A stretch of DNA of 64,000 nucleotides from Comamonas odontotermitis (GTDB lineage Bacteria; Pseudomonadota; Gammaproteobacteria; Burkholderiales; Burkholderiaceae_C): contig NZ_CP083451.1 of the NCBI RefSeq assembly GCF_020080045.1, forward strand, positions 1,364,001-1,428,000, given 5' to 3'. The notes under the pieces are model-generated. The model did no database searches and was not told where the DNA came from. It was given only the letters and a program-made list of their open reading frames with translations. This document shows, one piece after another, positions 15,922 through 25,561 of the stretch. Positions within the stretch are counted from its first letter, which is position 1, and every line of letters begins with the position of its first letter. Position numbers and translations under genes: made by a program.

Positions 15922-17187
15922 ATGCCGCAAAACAAGCATTCCTCTCGCTCTCCCATCATCGCTAATGGTGAGGAGTGGGTGCGCACCAGTGAAGATGCGG
16001 AGCCGGCACCAGTGGCGGCTGCGCCGGCTCGTTCTCTTCTGAAAGGGCGCGGTGCGGTCTCTGCGCCCCTGCACCGGTTTGCCAAAGAGCAGCGCGAATG
16101 GCTGGATGATGGCTGGAATGGAGCCGTGGCTCAAGGTGTCGGTATGGATGCGGAAGAGCATGATGCCTCGCACGACGAAGCGATCTGGTGGCGGCAGGCT
16201 GCGCAGGCACTGGGCACCCAGGTGCACGAGGAGCGGGCACGCAGCGCGATCCAGAAGAACGATTCCCCGGATATCTTCTTCGACCATTCGGTCAACCCGT
16301 ACCGGGGCTGCGAGCATGGCTGCATCTATTGCTATGCGCGGCCATACCATAGCTACCTCAACCTATCGCCGGGGCTGGATTTCGAGACGCAGTTGTTTGC
16401 CAAGACCAATATTGCAGAGGTGCTGCGGCGTGAGATCGGCCATCCCCGCTACCGGCCGGCCTCGCTCAACATTGGCTCGGCGACTGATTGCTACCAGCCC
16501 ATCGAGCGAGACTGGCGGCTGACGCGGCAGGTGATCGAGGTCCTGAACGAAGCCTGCCACCCGTTCTCGGTGATCACCAAAAGCAGTGGTGTCGAGCGTG
16601 ATATTGATTTGATAGCGCAAGCCGCAAGCCACAAGCGTGCTGCGGCCTATATCACCATCACCACGCTGGATGGTGGACTGGCGCGGTTGTTGGAGCCCCG
16701 CGCTGCCGCTCCGCGCCGAAGGCTGCAGACCATACGCCGCCTCGCAGAAGCTGGGATTCCCGTGGGGGTCAGTGTTGCACCGCACATTCCCTTTCTGAAC
16801 GACGACATGGAGCAGGTGCTGGATGCTGCACGTGAAGCAGGTGCAACCACCGCTTTCTATACAGTGCTGCGCCTGCCCTGGGAGCTGAACGGTGTGTTTC
16901 AGCAATGGTTGCAGGCGCACTACCCACAGAGAGCCCCGCGGGTGATGGAGCGTGTGCGCGACCTGCACCAGATCAGCGACGAGGAGCGCGCGCGCGGCAA
17001 AAGCTACAACAGCGACTATCTCACCCGCATGAAAGGCCAGGGCCTGTGGGCGCAATTGGTTCGCCAGCGGTTTGTGCGCAGTTGCGAGCAGCTGGGTTAC
17101 GGCCGCGAGCGTGAGCCGCTGGATTGGGCTCCGTTTGCTGCATGGCAGCAGGGCCAGCGCGGGCCACAGCAAAGCAGCCTGTTTTAG
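15922..17187 (+). CDS. PA0069-family radical SAM protein (SplB-like)
   Basis: 421 residues. The radical SAM cluster motif is NPYRGCEHGCIYCYARPYHS (Cx3Cx2C) near residue 132. Other marks are GSATDCYQPIERDWRLTRQV near 190 and the C-terminal RMKGQGLWAQLVRQRF. The family is related to spore photoproduct lyase and is assumed to act on nucleic acid damage, but no activity is proven. A LexA box directly upstream puts it under SOS control, as I recall for the Pseudomonas aeruginosa namesake. The N-terminal 85 residues before the SAM core are variable. Confidence 0.9.
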   Translation: MPQNKHSSRSPIIANGEEWVRTSEDAEPAPVAAAPARSLLKGRGAVSAPLHRFAKEQREWLDDGWNGAVAQGVGMDAEEHDASHDEAIWWRQAAQALGTQVHEERARSAIQKNDSPDIFFDHSVNPYRGCEHGCIYCYARPYHSYLNLSPGLDFETQLFAKTNIAEVLRREIGHPRYRPASLNIGSATDCYQPIERDWRLTRQVIEVLNEACHPFSVITKSSGVERDIDLIAQAASHKRAAAYITITTLDGGLARLLEPRAAAPRRRLQTIRRLAEAGIPVGVSVAPHIPFLNDDMEQVLDAAREAGATTAFYTVLRLPWELNGVFQQWLQAHYPQRAPRVMERVRDLHQISDEERARGKSYNSDYLTRMKGQGLWAQLVRQRFVRSCEQLGYGREREPLDWAPFAAWQQGQRGPQQSSLF

Positions 17188-17237
17188 CCTGGGTTGGGTG
17201 CATACAGAGTTGCCACCCGTGCTGCTGGGGCAGATAT

Positions 17238-19124
17238 TCAGGCGGGGGCGCCGGTATGGGCTGCCATGCCCGCCACACCCGGGCGTGCCTGGCTGCTGCC
17301 GGGATTGGCGCAACCGGCAAATATATCCAGCTTGGCGTTGTGCAGGCTGGTCTGCACATCCGTCAGGCCCAGCACGGAGTGAAAGTAGTTGTCGTGGCTG
17401 ATCCTGCTGCTGCCCAGGGATTGCTGCAGGCAGGCCGTGTTGACACCCATGCGCTGCTGCATCAGCGGCGACAGCCAGGTGATCCAGGGTACATGCTTTT
17501 GCACGTCGGGTGCTACGGAGTAGGGCAGGCCGTGCAGATAGATGTTGTTCTCGCCCAGCGATTCGCCGTGGTCGGCCACGTACATCATGGCAGTGGGCTG
17601 GCGCTGGCCTTTTTGCTCCAGCCAGCCAATCAGGCCGCCCAGCATCCGATCGGTCGCGACAATGCTGTTGTCGTAGGCGTTGACCAGCGACTCACGGTCG
17701 CACGATTGCAGGGCCACATTAGTGCACTCGGGCGCAAATTTCTTGTCCTGGGAAAGCGAGCGCTTGAAGTATGCCGGTCCGTGGCTGCCCATCTGGTGCA
17801 GTACCAGCACCACACCGCGCGCACGTTGTTCTACAGGCAGCGCGTCGATGCGATTGTCCAGATCGTCCAGCAGGGCCATGTCGACGCACTCGCCGTCCTT
17901 GCAAAGGGCGGCCTGTTCCTGTGGATTCAGGCCAATGGCTTTGCCTGCATCGGCTTTTTCGGGAGCGGATGGCTGATTGCTGGCGGGCAGGGTTGCGGCA
18001 CTGTGTACGCGCGCGCATACGCCCTTGCAGCCAGACTGGTTGTCTACCCACAGCACGGCGAGGCCAGCGCGTTGCAATACATCCAGCAGGTTTTCGTAGG
18101 ATTTGCTGCTGTTTTGACCATCTTGCCCCAGGTGCGAGAACATGCATGGCAGCGATACCGCAGTGCTGGTGCCGCAGGACCAGGCGTCCTTGGCTACGAT
18201 CAGGTCATTGCGGGCAGAAAGCTGGGGCGTGGTCGCGCGGTTATAGCCATACAGGCCAAAGTTGCCCGCACGGCCCGTTTCTCCCACCACCAGCACATAG
18301 ATGGGGTATTGCGACTGGCCGATGTAGCTGGCGCCCAGCTTGGCATCCTGACCAATGGGGTAAAGCGTGGTGTCACGGCGATGGAATTGCTGCACGCCCA
18401 GGCTGCCTGCGGCATACAGCGTGGAAAGCGGATTCATCATGTAGCGCAGCTGTGTGTGGTTGCGCATGGTGGAGGAGATGGGGCGAAAGCCTGCCAGAAC
18501 CACCAGCACCATGGCCACCACGGCCAGCAGCATGAGCGCGAGCTGGCGCAGCAACGGGCGCCAGCTGGTGTTGCGCTGCAGACTCTGGCGCAGCAACCAC
18601 CAGGTAGGTGGTATGGCGATGGCCCCTACGGTGACAAAGAGGCTCCAGTGCAGCAGATCGCGTGCTTCGCGCACATCGGTTTGCAGCACGTTGACCAGCA
18701 TGGACGCGTCAATGGCGATGCCGTAATTGAGCATGAAGTACGCAGCGAACGCCGTCACCCAGCACAGAAGCACCATCACCGGCTTGGATGCACGGCCCCA
18801 ACTGAGCAGATTCAGGATGGCCCAGCAAGCGAAGGCAATGGCCAGGCCGAGGGCGAGACCCAGTCCCCACGGCTGGGTATTTCCCTGGCCGGAGATGCCT
18901 GCAACAGCTTTCCACAAGGCCAGATTGCCGATGCTGGCAAGCCATAGGCTGATGACCAGCGCAACCCACCATACGGGGCGAGCCTGTACCAGGCCTCGGC
19001 TGGAGCGCAATGCCAGTTCACCCAATGCGGGCGCATTGCCCGCTATGGAGGGAGGAAGTGCAGCACTGCCGGGGGGGACAATGGATTTACCAGCGAGAGA
19101 GAGCAGCCGGGCAAGAAACTTCAT
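17238..19124 (-). CDS. eptA: Phosphoethanolamine-lipid A transferase, EptA/MCR type
   Basis: 628 residues. Five membrane helices lie at about 52-71, 88-108, 116-134, 160-178 and 193-212, followed by a periplasmic sulfatase-fold domain. Zinc and catalytic marks are VVGETGR (E282), SCGTSTAVSLPCMFS (nucleophile T321; C317-C327 pair) and ADHGESLGE near the C-terminus. Further cysteine pairs match the EptA disulfides. It transfers phosphoethanolamine from phosphatidylethanolamine to lipid A and lowers polymyxin binding. It is longer than usual, with about 45 extra N-terminal residues and a C-terminal tail. A PmrA-like box lies upstream. Confidence 0.88.
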   Translation of the reverse strand: MKFLARLLSLAGKSIVPPGSAALPPSIAGNAPALGELALRSSRGLVQARPVWWVALVISLWLASIGNLALWKAVAGISGQGNTQPWGLGLALGLAIAFACWAILNLLSWGRASKPVMVLLCWVTAFAAYFMLNYGIAIDASMLVNVLQTDVREARDLLHWSLFVTVGAIAIPPTWWLLRQSLQRNTSWRPLLRQLALMLLAVVAMVLVVLAGFRPISSTMRNHTQLRYMMNPLSTLYAAGSLGVQQFHRRDTTLYPIGQDAKLGASYIGQSQYPIYVLVVGETGRAGNFGLYGYNRATTPQLSARNDLIVAKDAWSCGTSTAVSLPCMFSHLGQDGQNSSKSYENLLDVLQRAGLAVLWVDNQSGCKGVCARVHSAATLPASNQPSAPEKADAGKAIGLNPQEQAALCKDGECVDMALLDDLDNRIDALPVEQRARGVVLVLHQMGSHGPAYFKRSLSQDKKFAPECTNVALQSCDRESLVNAYDNSIVATDRMLGGLIGWLEQKGQRQPTAMMYVADHGESLGENNIYLHGLPYSVAPDVQKHVPWITWLSPLMQQRMGVNTACLQQSLGSSRISHDNYFHSVLGLTDVQTSLHNAKLDIFAGCANPGSSQARPGVAGMAAHTGAPA

Positions 19125-19146
19125 CCGCGCATGGTCGCGGGGGGAG

Positions 19147-19163
19147 CTTAAAGCGGCATTAAT
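19147..19163 (-). promoter_or_regulatory. Candidate PmrA box upstream of the EptA gene
   Basis: Read on the minus strand, ATTAAT-GCCGC-TTTAAG fits YTTAAK-N5-YTTAAK at 11 of 12 defined positions. It is only 22 bp from the annotated start codon, which is close for an activator site. Either the true start is further downstream or the match is chance. No pmrAB genes are in the window. Confidence 0.35.
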
Positions 19164-19246
19164 GTGTCACAGATATGAAGTTGACCCTTGGCAGTCCCTT
19201 GAGCAGGCTATTGCACGGTAGGAGGGGACTGCGTGTTGTACAGGTC

Positions 19247-19273
19247 AAGAAAAAACCCGCCAGAGGCGGGTTT
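19247..19273 (-). terminator. Rho-independent terminator of gltA
   Basis: A 9-bp perfect stem (AAACCCGCC / GGCGGGTTT) with a 3-nt loop, followed by a T run on the minus strand. It ends the sdh-sdhE-gltA transcript. Confidence 0.85.
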
Positions 19274-19316
19274 GTGCTGCGGGTGCACCTCATTATGAGG
19301 TGCTGGCAGAGGCAGA

Positions 19317-20627
19317 TCAGCGTTGTGCGATAGGCTTGACGTCGCGCACCACCGAGCCGGTGTACAGCTGGCGAGGACGGCCGATCTTGTACTCGGGGTC
19401 TGCCATCTGCTCGTTGAGCTGGGCGATCCAGCCCACGGTGCGGGCCAGGGCAAAAATGCCGGTGAACAGCTTGACAGGGATGCCGATGGCGCGCTGCACG
19501 ATGCCGGAGTAGAAGTCCACGTTCGGGTACAGCTTGCGCGACACGAAGTAGTCGTCTTCCAAGGCAATCTTTTCCAGCTGCTTGGCCAGGGCGAACAGCG
19601 GATCGTTTTCCAGGCCCAGTTCTGCCAGGATCTCGTTGCAGGTTTCCTGCATCAGCTTGGCACGTGGGTCATAGTTTTTGTAGACGCGATGGCCAAAGCC
19701 CATCAGCTTGACGCCGCTGTTCTTGTCCTTCACCTGTTCCATGAACTCGCCTACCTTGGCAATACCGCCATTGGCCTGGATGTGTTCCAGCATGTTCAGG
19801 CAGGCTTCGTTGGCGCCACCGTGCGCAGGGCCCCACAGGCAGGCCACACCAGCGGAAATGGCGGCAAACGGGTTGGTACCCGACGAGCCGCACAGACGCA
19901 CGGTGGAGGTCGATGCATTCTGCTCGTGGTCTGCGTGCAGGATGAAAATGCGGTCCAGTGCGCGTTCCACCACGGGGTTGACCTGGTATTCCTCGCAAGG
20001 GTTGCCGAACATCATGCGCATGAAATTGCCTGCATACGACAGATCGTTCTTGGGGTACATGTAGGGCTGACCAACGCCATACTTGTACGCCATGGCAACC
20101 AGGGTTGGCATCTTGGCGATCAGGCGGATCGCGGCGATGTTGCGGTGCTCAGGGTTGTTGATGTCGGTGCTGTCATGGTAGAAGGCCGACATGCCGCCCA
20201 CCAGACCGGTCAGCACAGCCATAGGGTGTGCATCACGGCGGAAGCCACGCAGGAAGAACTGCATCTGCTCGTTGACCATCGTGTGCTGGGTCACGGTGTT
20301 CTCGAAGTCGGCCTTCTGCTTTTCATTGGGCAATTCGCCGTACAGCAGCAGGTAGCAAGTTTCGAGGTAGTTGCAGCTCTTGGCCAACTGTTCGATAGGG
20401 TAGCCACGGTACAGCAGTTCACCCTTGTCGCCATCGATGTACGTGATGGCGGACTGGCAGGCAGCCGTCGAGAGGAAACCTGGGTCATAGGTAAACATGC
20501 CGGTCTGGGCATACAGCTTGCGGATGTCGATCACATCCGGGCCGATGCTGCCCTGGTAGACCGGCAGGTCCACGCTTGCTGAGCCATTGCTAAACGATAG
20601 CGTGGCTTTGTTGTCTGCTAGTTTCAT
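19317..20627 (-). CDS. gltA: Citrate synthase (type II)
   Basis: 436 residues, the size of the hexameric, NADH-sensitive Gram-negative enzyme. Active-site histidines and aspartate fall in [35 protein letters not shown] and [15 protein letters not shown]. It condenses oxaloacetate and acetyl-CoA in the first TCA step. It is the last gene of the leftward sdhCDAB-sdhE-gltA operon; the gap to sdhE is only 18 bp. Confidence 0.98.
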   Translation of the reverse strand: MKLADNKATLSFSNGSASVDLPVYQGSIGPDVIDIRKLYAQTGMFTYDPGFLSTAACQSAITYIDGDKGELLYRGYPIEQLAKSCNYLETCYLLLYGELPNEKQKADFENTVTQHTMVNEQMQFFLRGFRRDAHPMAVLTGLVGGMSAFYHDSTDINNPEHRNIAAIRLIAKMPTLVAMAYKYGVGQPYMYPKNDLSYAGNFMRMMFGNPCEEYQVNPVVERALDRIFILHADHEQNASTSTVRLCGSSGTNPFAAISAGVACLWGPAHGGANEACLNMLEHIQANGGIAKVGEFMEQVKDKNSGVKLMGFGHRVYKNYDPRAKLMQETCNEILAELGLENDPLFALAKQLEKIALEDDYFVSRKLYPNVDFYSGIVQRAIGIPVKLFTGIFALARTVGWIAQLNEQMADPEYKIGRPRQLYTGSVVRDVKPIAQR

Positions 20628-20645
20628 AACTGGTTCCTTCTCGAG

Positions 20646-20936
20646 TTAGTCCGCTAGGGATGTGCGGTGTTTTCGGCTGCGCAGCATTCCCAGCACTTCA
20701 TGAACATCAGGTGTGTCGAGGTTGTCTGTTGGTTCCTTGCGGTTGAGCAGCAAGTCCAACAGATCGTTGTCCGACAGATTCATCAAAGCGGTCAGCCCTT
20801 GCGCCTGGCGGACATTCAGGCTTGCTCCATAGGTGTGGAAGAACTGTTCGATGAAGATGTCGTTCTCCACCAGGCCGCGGCGGCTGCGCCAACGCAGCAG
20901 ATCACGGGCACGTTCATCCAGCAGTTCGTTTTCCAT
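20646..20936 (-). CDS. sdhE: Succinate dehydrogenase flavinylation factor SdhE
   Basis: 96 residues, typical for SdhE/Sdh5. The conserved RGxxE motif appears as RSRRGLVENDIF near residue 18, followed by LMNLSDNDLLDLL. SdhE helps to attach FAD covalently to SdhA. It sits between sdhB and gltA in the same operon, 18 bp from each. Confidence 0.93.
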   Translation of the reverse strand: MENELLDERARDLLRWRSRRGLVENDIFIEQFFHTYGASLNVRQAQGLTALMNLSDNDLLDLLLNRKEPTDNLDTPDVHEVLGMLRSRKHRTSLAD

Positions 20937-20954
20937 CTTTGCTCTACCCGGTTC

Positions 20955-21659
20955 TTAGACGGCGCGACGCACCATCAGTTCCTTGATCTTGCCAATGGCC
21001 TTCGTAGGGTTGAGGTGCTTGGGGCACACATCCACGCAGTTCATGATGGTATGGCAACGGAACAGTCGGTACGGGTCTTCCAGGTTGTCCAGGCGTTCGC
21101 TGGTGTGGTCATCGCGGCTGTCCGCGATGAAGCGGTAGGCCTGCAGCAGACCGGCCGGGCCCACGAACTTGTCGGGGTTCCACCAGAACGATGGGCAGCT
21201 GGTCGAGCAGCTGGCGCACAGAATGCATTCATACAGGCCATTGAGCTCTTCGCGCTCTTCGGGTGACTGCAGGCGCTCCTTGTCGTTGGCGACAAAGCTG
21301 TCAGCCATCAGGTAGGGCTTGATCGAGTGGTACTGCTTGAAGAACTGGGTCATGTCCACGATCAGGTCGCGGATCACTGGCAGGCCAGGCAGCGGCTTGA
21401 GCACAATCTCACCCTTCAAGGTGTTCATGTTGGTCAGGCACGCCAGACCATTCTTGCCGTTGATGTTCATGGCGTCCGAGCCGCAAACGCCTTCACGGCA
21501 GGAGCGGCGGAACGAGATGGACGGATCCATCTCCTTGAGCTTGACCAGCGCGTCCAGCAGCATGCGCTCGTGGCCGTCGAGTTCCACCTCGACCGTCTGC
21601 ATGTAAGGCTTGGCGTCTTTATCGGGGTCGTAACGGTAGATTTTGAAAGTACGCTTCAT
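20955..21659 (-). CDS. sdhB: Succinate dehydrogenase iron-sulfur subunit
   Basis: 234 residues. All three cluster motifs are present: [21 protein letters not shown] is interrupted only as usual for the [2Fe-2S] cluster, [17 protein letters not shown] serves the [4Fe-4S] cluster and [13 protein letters not shown] the [3Fe-4S] cluster. It passes electrons from the SdhA flavin to ubiquinone in the membrane. It starts 30 bp after the sdhA stop. Confidence 0.98.
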   Translation of the reverse strand: MKRTFKIYRYDPDKDAKPYMQTVEVELDGHERMLLDALVKLKEMDPSISFRRSCREGVCGSDAMNINGKNGLACLTNMNTLKGEIVLKPLPGLPVIRDLIVDMTQFFKQYHSIKPYLMADSFVANDKERLQSPEEREELNGLYECILCASCSTSCPSFWWNPDKFVGPAGLLQAYRFIADSRDDHTSERLDNLEDPYRLFRCHTIMNCVDVCPKHLNPTKAIGKIKELMVRRAV

Positions 21660-21689
21660 TTGGGATGTTCTTTCGTGGGCTGCGTGGAT

Positions 21690-23495
21690 TTAGAACGTAC
21701 GGACCTTGGGAGGTACGGATGGCACGGTCAGAGGCTTGAGCTGGACCGGCTTGTAATCCAGGCTGTTGGAATCGCTGTACCACAGGGTGTGCTTGAGCCA
21801 GTCGATGTCATTGCGGCCCAGAGGGTACTTGGGATCGTCGGCAGGATGCTCGTAGTCATCCACGGTGTGGGCGCCACGGCATTCGGTACGGGCAGCAGCA
21901 GAAACCATGGTGGCCTGCGCCACTTCGATCAGGTTGGCCACTTCCAGTGCTTCCATGCGGGCCGTGTTCCAGACCTTGGATTTGTCCTTCAAGGTCACAC
22001 CGCCCACGCGAGCGCGGATCTCGGCAATCTTCTTGACGCCTTCGTCCATGCTCTTTTGCGTGCGGAACACACCTGCGTGCTGCTGCATGCAGTTGCGGAT
22101 GTCGTTGGCCACGTTCTGCGCATACTCGCCGCTGCTCGATTCGTCGAGCTTGTTGAGGCGCGAGAGCGAGAAGTCGGAAGCGTTTTCAGGCATTTCCTTG
22201 AATTCGCCATAGCCATTGACGTAGTTGACGATGTGCTTGCCGGCCGACTTGCCGAACACCAGCAGGTCCAGCAGCGAGTTGGTGCCCAGGCGGTTGGCGC
22301 CGTGCACCGACACGCAGGAGCATTCGCCCACGGCGTACAGTCCGTTGACCACGTTGTTCTTCTCGCCATCCCACACCACGACCTGGCCGTTGATGTTGGT
22401 AGGAATGCCACCCATCTGGTAGTGGATGGTGGGCACCACGGGGATTGGCTCCTTGGTGATGTCCACGTTGGCAAAGTTGTGGCCGATCTCTTCCACGGAC
22501 GGCAGGCGCTTGTGGATGGTTTCGGCTCCCAGGTGGGTCATGTCCAGCAGGATGTAGTCCTTGTTGGGACCGCAGCCACGGCCTTCCTTGATTTCCTGGT
22601 CCATCGAGCGCGAGACGAAGTCGCGGGGTGCCAGATCCTTCAGGGTGGGCGCATAACGCTCCATGAAGCGTTCGCCTTCGCTGTTGCGCAGAATGGCGCC
22701 TTCGCCGCGACACCCTTCGGTCAGCAGCACGCCTGCGCCGGCCACGCCGGTGGGGTGGAACTGCCAGAACTCCATGTCCTGCAGCGGAATGCCGGCGCGT
22801 GCCGCCATGCCCAGGCCGTCGCCGGTGTTGATGAACGCGTTGGTCGATGCCTGGAAGATGCGGCCAGCGCCGCCGGTAGCCAGCAGCACGGCCTTGGCGT
22901 GCAGCTCATAGAGATCACCGGTTTCCAGCTCCAGCGCGGTCACGCCGACCACGTCGCCCGATTCGTCACGGATCAGATCCAGTGCCATCCACTCCACGAA
23001 GAAGTTGGTCTTGGACTTGACGTTCTGCTGGTAGAGCGTGTGCAGCATGGCGTGGCCGGTACGGTCGGCTGCAGCGCAGGCACGTTGCACGGGCTTTTCG
23101 CCATGGTTGGCCGTGTGGCCGCCAAATGGACGCTGGTAGATCGTGCCATCGGGATTGCGGTCAAAAGGCATGCCGAAGTGTTCAAGTTCGTACACAACCT
23201 TGGGTGCTTCACGGCACATGAACTCGATGGCGTCCTGGTCGCCCAGCCAGTCGGAGCCCTTGATGGTGTCGTAGAAGTGCCATTCCCAGTTGTCCGGCGA
23301 CATGTTGCCCAGCGATGCGGACACGCCACCCTGCGCCGCCACGGTGTGCGAGCGGGTGGGGAAAACCTTGGACAGTGCAGCAACGGACAGGCCAGCCTTC
23401 GACAGCTCCAGTGCAGCGCGCAAGCCAGACCCGCCTGCGCCAACGATGACCACGTCAAACTTGCGTTTGGTGATGTTCTCTTTTGTATAGCTCAT
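21690..23495 (-). CDS. sdhA: Succinate dehydrogenase flavoprotein subunit
   Basis: 601 residues. The N-terminal FAD-binding motif is VVIVGAGGSGLRAALELSKA. The covalent FAD histidine lies in RSHTVAAQGGVSASL, and substrate-site motifs HFYDTIKGSDWLGDQ and MGGIPTNINGQ are present. It oxidises succinate to fumarate at the cytoplasmic face of the membrane. Order and spacing fit sdhCDAB. Confidence 0.98.
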   Translation of the reverse strand: MSYTKENITKRKFDVVIVGAGGSGLRAALELSKAGLSVAALSKVFPTRSHTVAAQGGVSASLGNMSPDNWEWHFYDTIKGSDWLGDQDAIEFMCREAPKVVYELEHFGMPFDRNPDGTIYQRPFGGHTANHGEKPVQRACAAADRTGHAMLHTLYQQNVKSKTNFFVEWMALDLIRDESGDVVGVTALELETGDLYELHAKAVLLATGGAGRIFQASTNAFINTGDGLGMAARAGIPLQDMEFWQFHPTGVAGAGVLLTEGCRGEGAILRNSEGERFMERYAPTLKDLAPRDFVSRSMDQEIKEGRGCGPNKDYILLDMTHLGAETIHKRLPSVEEIGHNFANVDITKEPIPVVPTIHYQMGGIPTNINGQVVVWDGEKNNVVNGLYAVGECSCVSVHGANRLGTNSLLDLLVFGKSAGKHIVNYVNGYGEFKEMPENASDFSLSRLNKLDESSSGEYAQNVANDIRNCMQQHAGVFRTQKSMDEGVKKIAEIRARVGGVTLKDKSKVWNTARMEALEVANLIEVAQATMVSAAARTECRGAHTVDDYEHPADDPKYPLGRNDIDWLKHTLWYSDSNSLDYKPVQLKPLTVPSVPPKVRTF

Positions 23496-23517
23496 TGTTT
23501 TCTTTCAATCGCAGGGA

Positions 23518-23883
23518 TCACAGACGCCACAGGACCTGGAGACCCCAGCCGAGGCAGCCAACCAACCACACCAGCACGAACACCTGCAGCACGAGGCGCA
23601 GGCCGGCAGGCTGGATGTAGTCCATGAAGATTTCGCGCATGCCCACCCAGGCGTGGTAGGCCAGAGCCACCAGGGTGCCGACGGTGATGAACTTCATCCA
23701 CTGGTGGGCAAAGATGCCTGCCCACTGCTCGTAGCCGATGGGGCCCTTGATCAGCAGTACCTGCACCAGCAGGGCCACGGTGAACAGCGCCATCAGCAGG
23801 CCGGTCACGCGCTGGGCCAGCCAGTCGCGCAAGCCGTAGTGGGCACCTGTCACGACACGCTTGGAGCCGTAATTGACGGACAT
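23518..23883 (-). CDS. sdhD: Succinate dehydrogenase membrane anchor subunit
   Basis: 121 residues with three membrane helices (about 28-48, 60-83 and 96-118). RVVTGAHYGLRDWLAQRVTG at the N-terminus and AYHAWVGMREIFMDY, with its haem-ligand histidine region, match the betaproteobacterial SdhD family. With SdhC it forms the haem b and quinone site. Confidence 0.93.
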   Translation of the reverse strand: MSVNYGSKRVVTGAHYGLRDWLAQRVTGLLMALFTVALLVQVLLIKGPIGYEQWAGIFAHQWMKFITVGTLVALAYHAWVGMREIFMDYIQPAGLRLVLQVFVLVWLVGCLGWGLQVLWRL

Positions 23884-23925
23884 GGGGAGATCCTTTCTAT
23901 TCTTTGGTAATGCAATCGCAGGTGA

Positions 23926-24360
23926 TCAGTACAGGCCAAACAGCTTGGCGCCCAGGATCGCGGTGAGGATCAGACTGATCGCAAAGCAGGCGAGGGCCGA
24001 CGAGCGGCCAAATTCCTTGGTGACCGACTTGTGCGAGACATCCATCCAGATGTGGCGCAGGCCGGCGCAGAAGTGGTGAAGATAGGCCCAGATCAGTGCC
24101 AGCACCACCAGCTTGATGAACCAGCCAGCAAAAATGCCGACGCCCGTGTTGAAGGCGGCGGCAAATCGGGCGTAAGAGTATTCCGACGAAATCGAGGTAT
24201 CGAGCAGCCAGATCACGAATGGCAGCAGCAGGAACATGATCAGACCGCTGGCGCGGTGCAGGATCGACAGCTTGGCAGCCGCGGGCAGGCGATAGGTCGT
24301 GAGGTCCGATAGAGGGTTGATATTTCGGAACTCTGGCCGCTTTTTCGTGGTATCTGTCAT
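23926..24360 (-). CDS. sdhC: Succinate dehydrogenase cytochrome b556 subunit
   Basis: 144 residues with three membrane helices. It has the RPEFRNINPLSDLTTYRLP N-terminus and the quinone-side motif SILHRASGLIMF. The haem region is HHFCAGLRHIWMDVSH. It is the promoter-proximal gene of the sdh operon. The 137 bp upstream to the GntR gene hold the operon promoter; no clear box stands out there. Confidence 0.95.
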   Translation of the reverse strand: MTDTTKKRPEFRNINPLSDLTTYRLPAAAKLSILHRASGLIMFLLLPFVIWLLDTSISSEYSYARFAAAFNTGVGIFAGWFIKLVVLALIWAYLHHFCAGLRHIWMDVSHKSVTKEFGRSSALACFAISLILTAILGAKLFGLY

Positions 24361-24497
24361 GGTGAGGATATCTTTCGTGGATGTAACTGCTATGTAATCG
24401 GGTTGCTCAAACCGGGAAAATTTTATTGCAATGCAGCGCGAAGGTCTAAGGGTTTCTCATTAAACCCCGGGGTGATCGCTATGACTTGACCGGCGCA

Positions 24498-25292
24498 CTA
24501 GCTCAGGGTATTGCTGTAGTGGTGGGTGTCCGTGCGGTAAAGTCCTCGTCGTAATTCCATGGGAACATCGTTATAGGTATAGGCCACGCGCTCCACACTG
24601 AGAAGCGGGGTGGCCTGGTCTACTTGCAGAAGCTGGGCCTGCGCTTCGTCCGGTAGCACGGCGCGCAGTTTCTCCTCGGCACGCACCATGCGCACGCCGT
24701 ATTCCACCTCGAACATGGCATAGGTGGCGCCGGGGTAGTCACGCATCTGCTCGGCAGACAGGCCTTTGAAGTTGCTGCTGGGCAGCCAGAGGTCTTCCAG
24801 AATGGTGGGCGTGGATGCCAGAACCAGCACGCGCCGCACGTGGATCAGGGATTCACCCGTGGGGACCTGCAGCAGCTTGCAGATGTCGCTCAGGCCTTTG
24901 ATGGTACGGCACGAAATGATATTGCGCTGGGTGGGCCCTTCCTCGTTGCGGTCACCGGCATCGGGCAGCAGCCGCAGAAAGCGGTATTGCACATTGCGCT
25001 CCGCATGGGTGGCCACAAAAGTGCCCTTGCCCTGGCGGCGTAGCAGCAGATTCTCGGCAGCCAGTTCGTCAATGGCCTTGCGCACGGTCCCCTGGCTGAC
25101 ACGGTAGCGGGCAGCCAGCTCCATTTCGCTGGGAATCATCTCCCCTGGCTTCCAGGCCCCTGCCTGCAGGCTTTGCAGGATCAGGCTCTTGATCTGCTGA
25201 TAGAGCGGGCTGAATGCCGGTGCGCCGCCACCCACGCTGTCGCCTGCAGGCGTGCTGCTGGTGTCGTTTGCGTTGGGGGTGGAGGATGTCAT
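24498..25292 (-). CDS. GntR-family regulator (HutC/UTRA type), likely TCA regulator
   Basis: 264 residues from ATG at 25292; the open frame reaches 25394 but the upstream part looks untranslated. The winged helix (ELAARYRVSQGTVRKAIDEL, LLRRQGKGTFVA) lies at about residues 58-95, and the UTRA effector domain fills the rest (VERVAYTYNDVPMELRRGLY near the end). It lies between the sdh operon and the divergent mdh gene, and a 12-bp palindrome sits in the shared upstream region. Context makes autoregulation and control of mdh and perhaps sdh likely. The effector is unknown. Confidence 0.85.
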   Translation of the reverse strand: MTSSTPNANDTSSTPAGDSVGGGAPAFSPLYQQIKSLILQSLQAGAWKPGEMIPSEMELAARYRVSQGTVRKAIDELAAENLLLRRQGKGTFVATHAERNVQYRFLRLLPDAGDRNEEGPTQRNIISCRTIKGLSDICKLLQVPTGESLIHVRRVLVLASTPTILEDLWLPSSNFKGLSAEQMRDYPGATYAMFEVEYGVRMVRAEEKLRAVLPDEAQAQLLQVDQATPLLSVERVAYTYNDVPMELRRGLYRTDTHHYSNTLS

Positions 25293-25399
25293 GCGCTTGT
25301 CTCTTCGGAGGCTTAACCTCTCGTGCGCCGCTCGTCGGGCGGCGCCAGTCAGTTCGTATCTGGGATGCACATATTGTAGCAACCGAAGCTGCAATCATA

Positions 25400-25420
25400 T
25401 CTTATATAAGACATAAGACA
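25400..25420. promoter_or_regulatory. Candidate GntR operator between gntR and mdh
   Basis: TCTTATATAAGA (25400-25411) is a perfect 12-bp palindrome, and the overlapping heptamer ATAAGAC occurs twice in tandem (25406-25412, 25413-25419). It is about 110 bp from the gntR start and 140 bp from mdh. No other copy was seen upstream of sdhC or acnB. Confidence 0.55.
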
Positions 25421-25561
25421 AATTGACTGAGTGATCTGTTCAAGAGTACACTTGCACGTTGTTTACAGGCCTGTAACTGGGATGCTGCCAGCCGTAAAGC
25501 GACATGTTTTACCGGTAATGGCCTGGATGGACACCTCTCATCTATTTTCTGGAGTTTTCCC

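Noticed and set aside
17124..18947. Long rightward open frame opposite the EptA gene
   Set aside because: It is antisense to a gene with all catalytic residues in place, and its translation has no family motif.
21327..23627. Long rightward open frame (766 codons) opposite sdhB, sdhA and sdhD
   Set aside because: It is a shadow of the sdh genes; its composition (Val, His, Gln, Arg) is typical of antisense frames in high-GC DNA.
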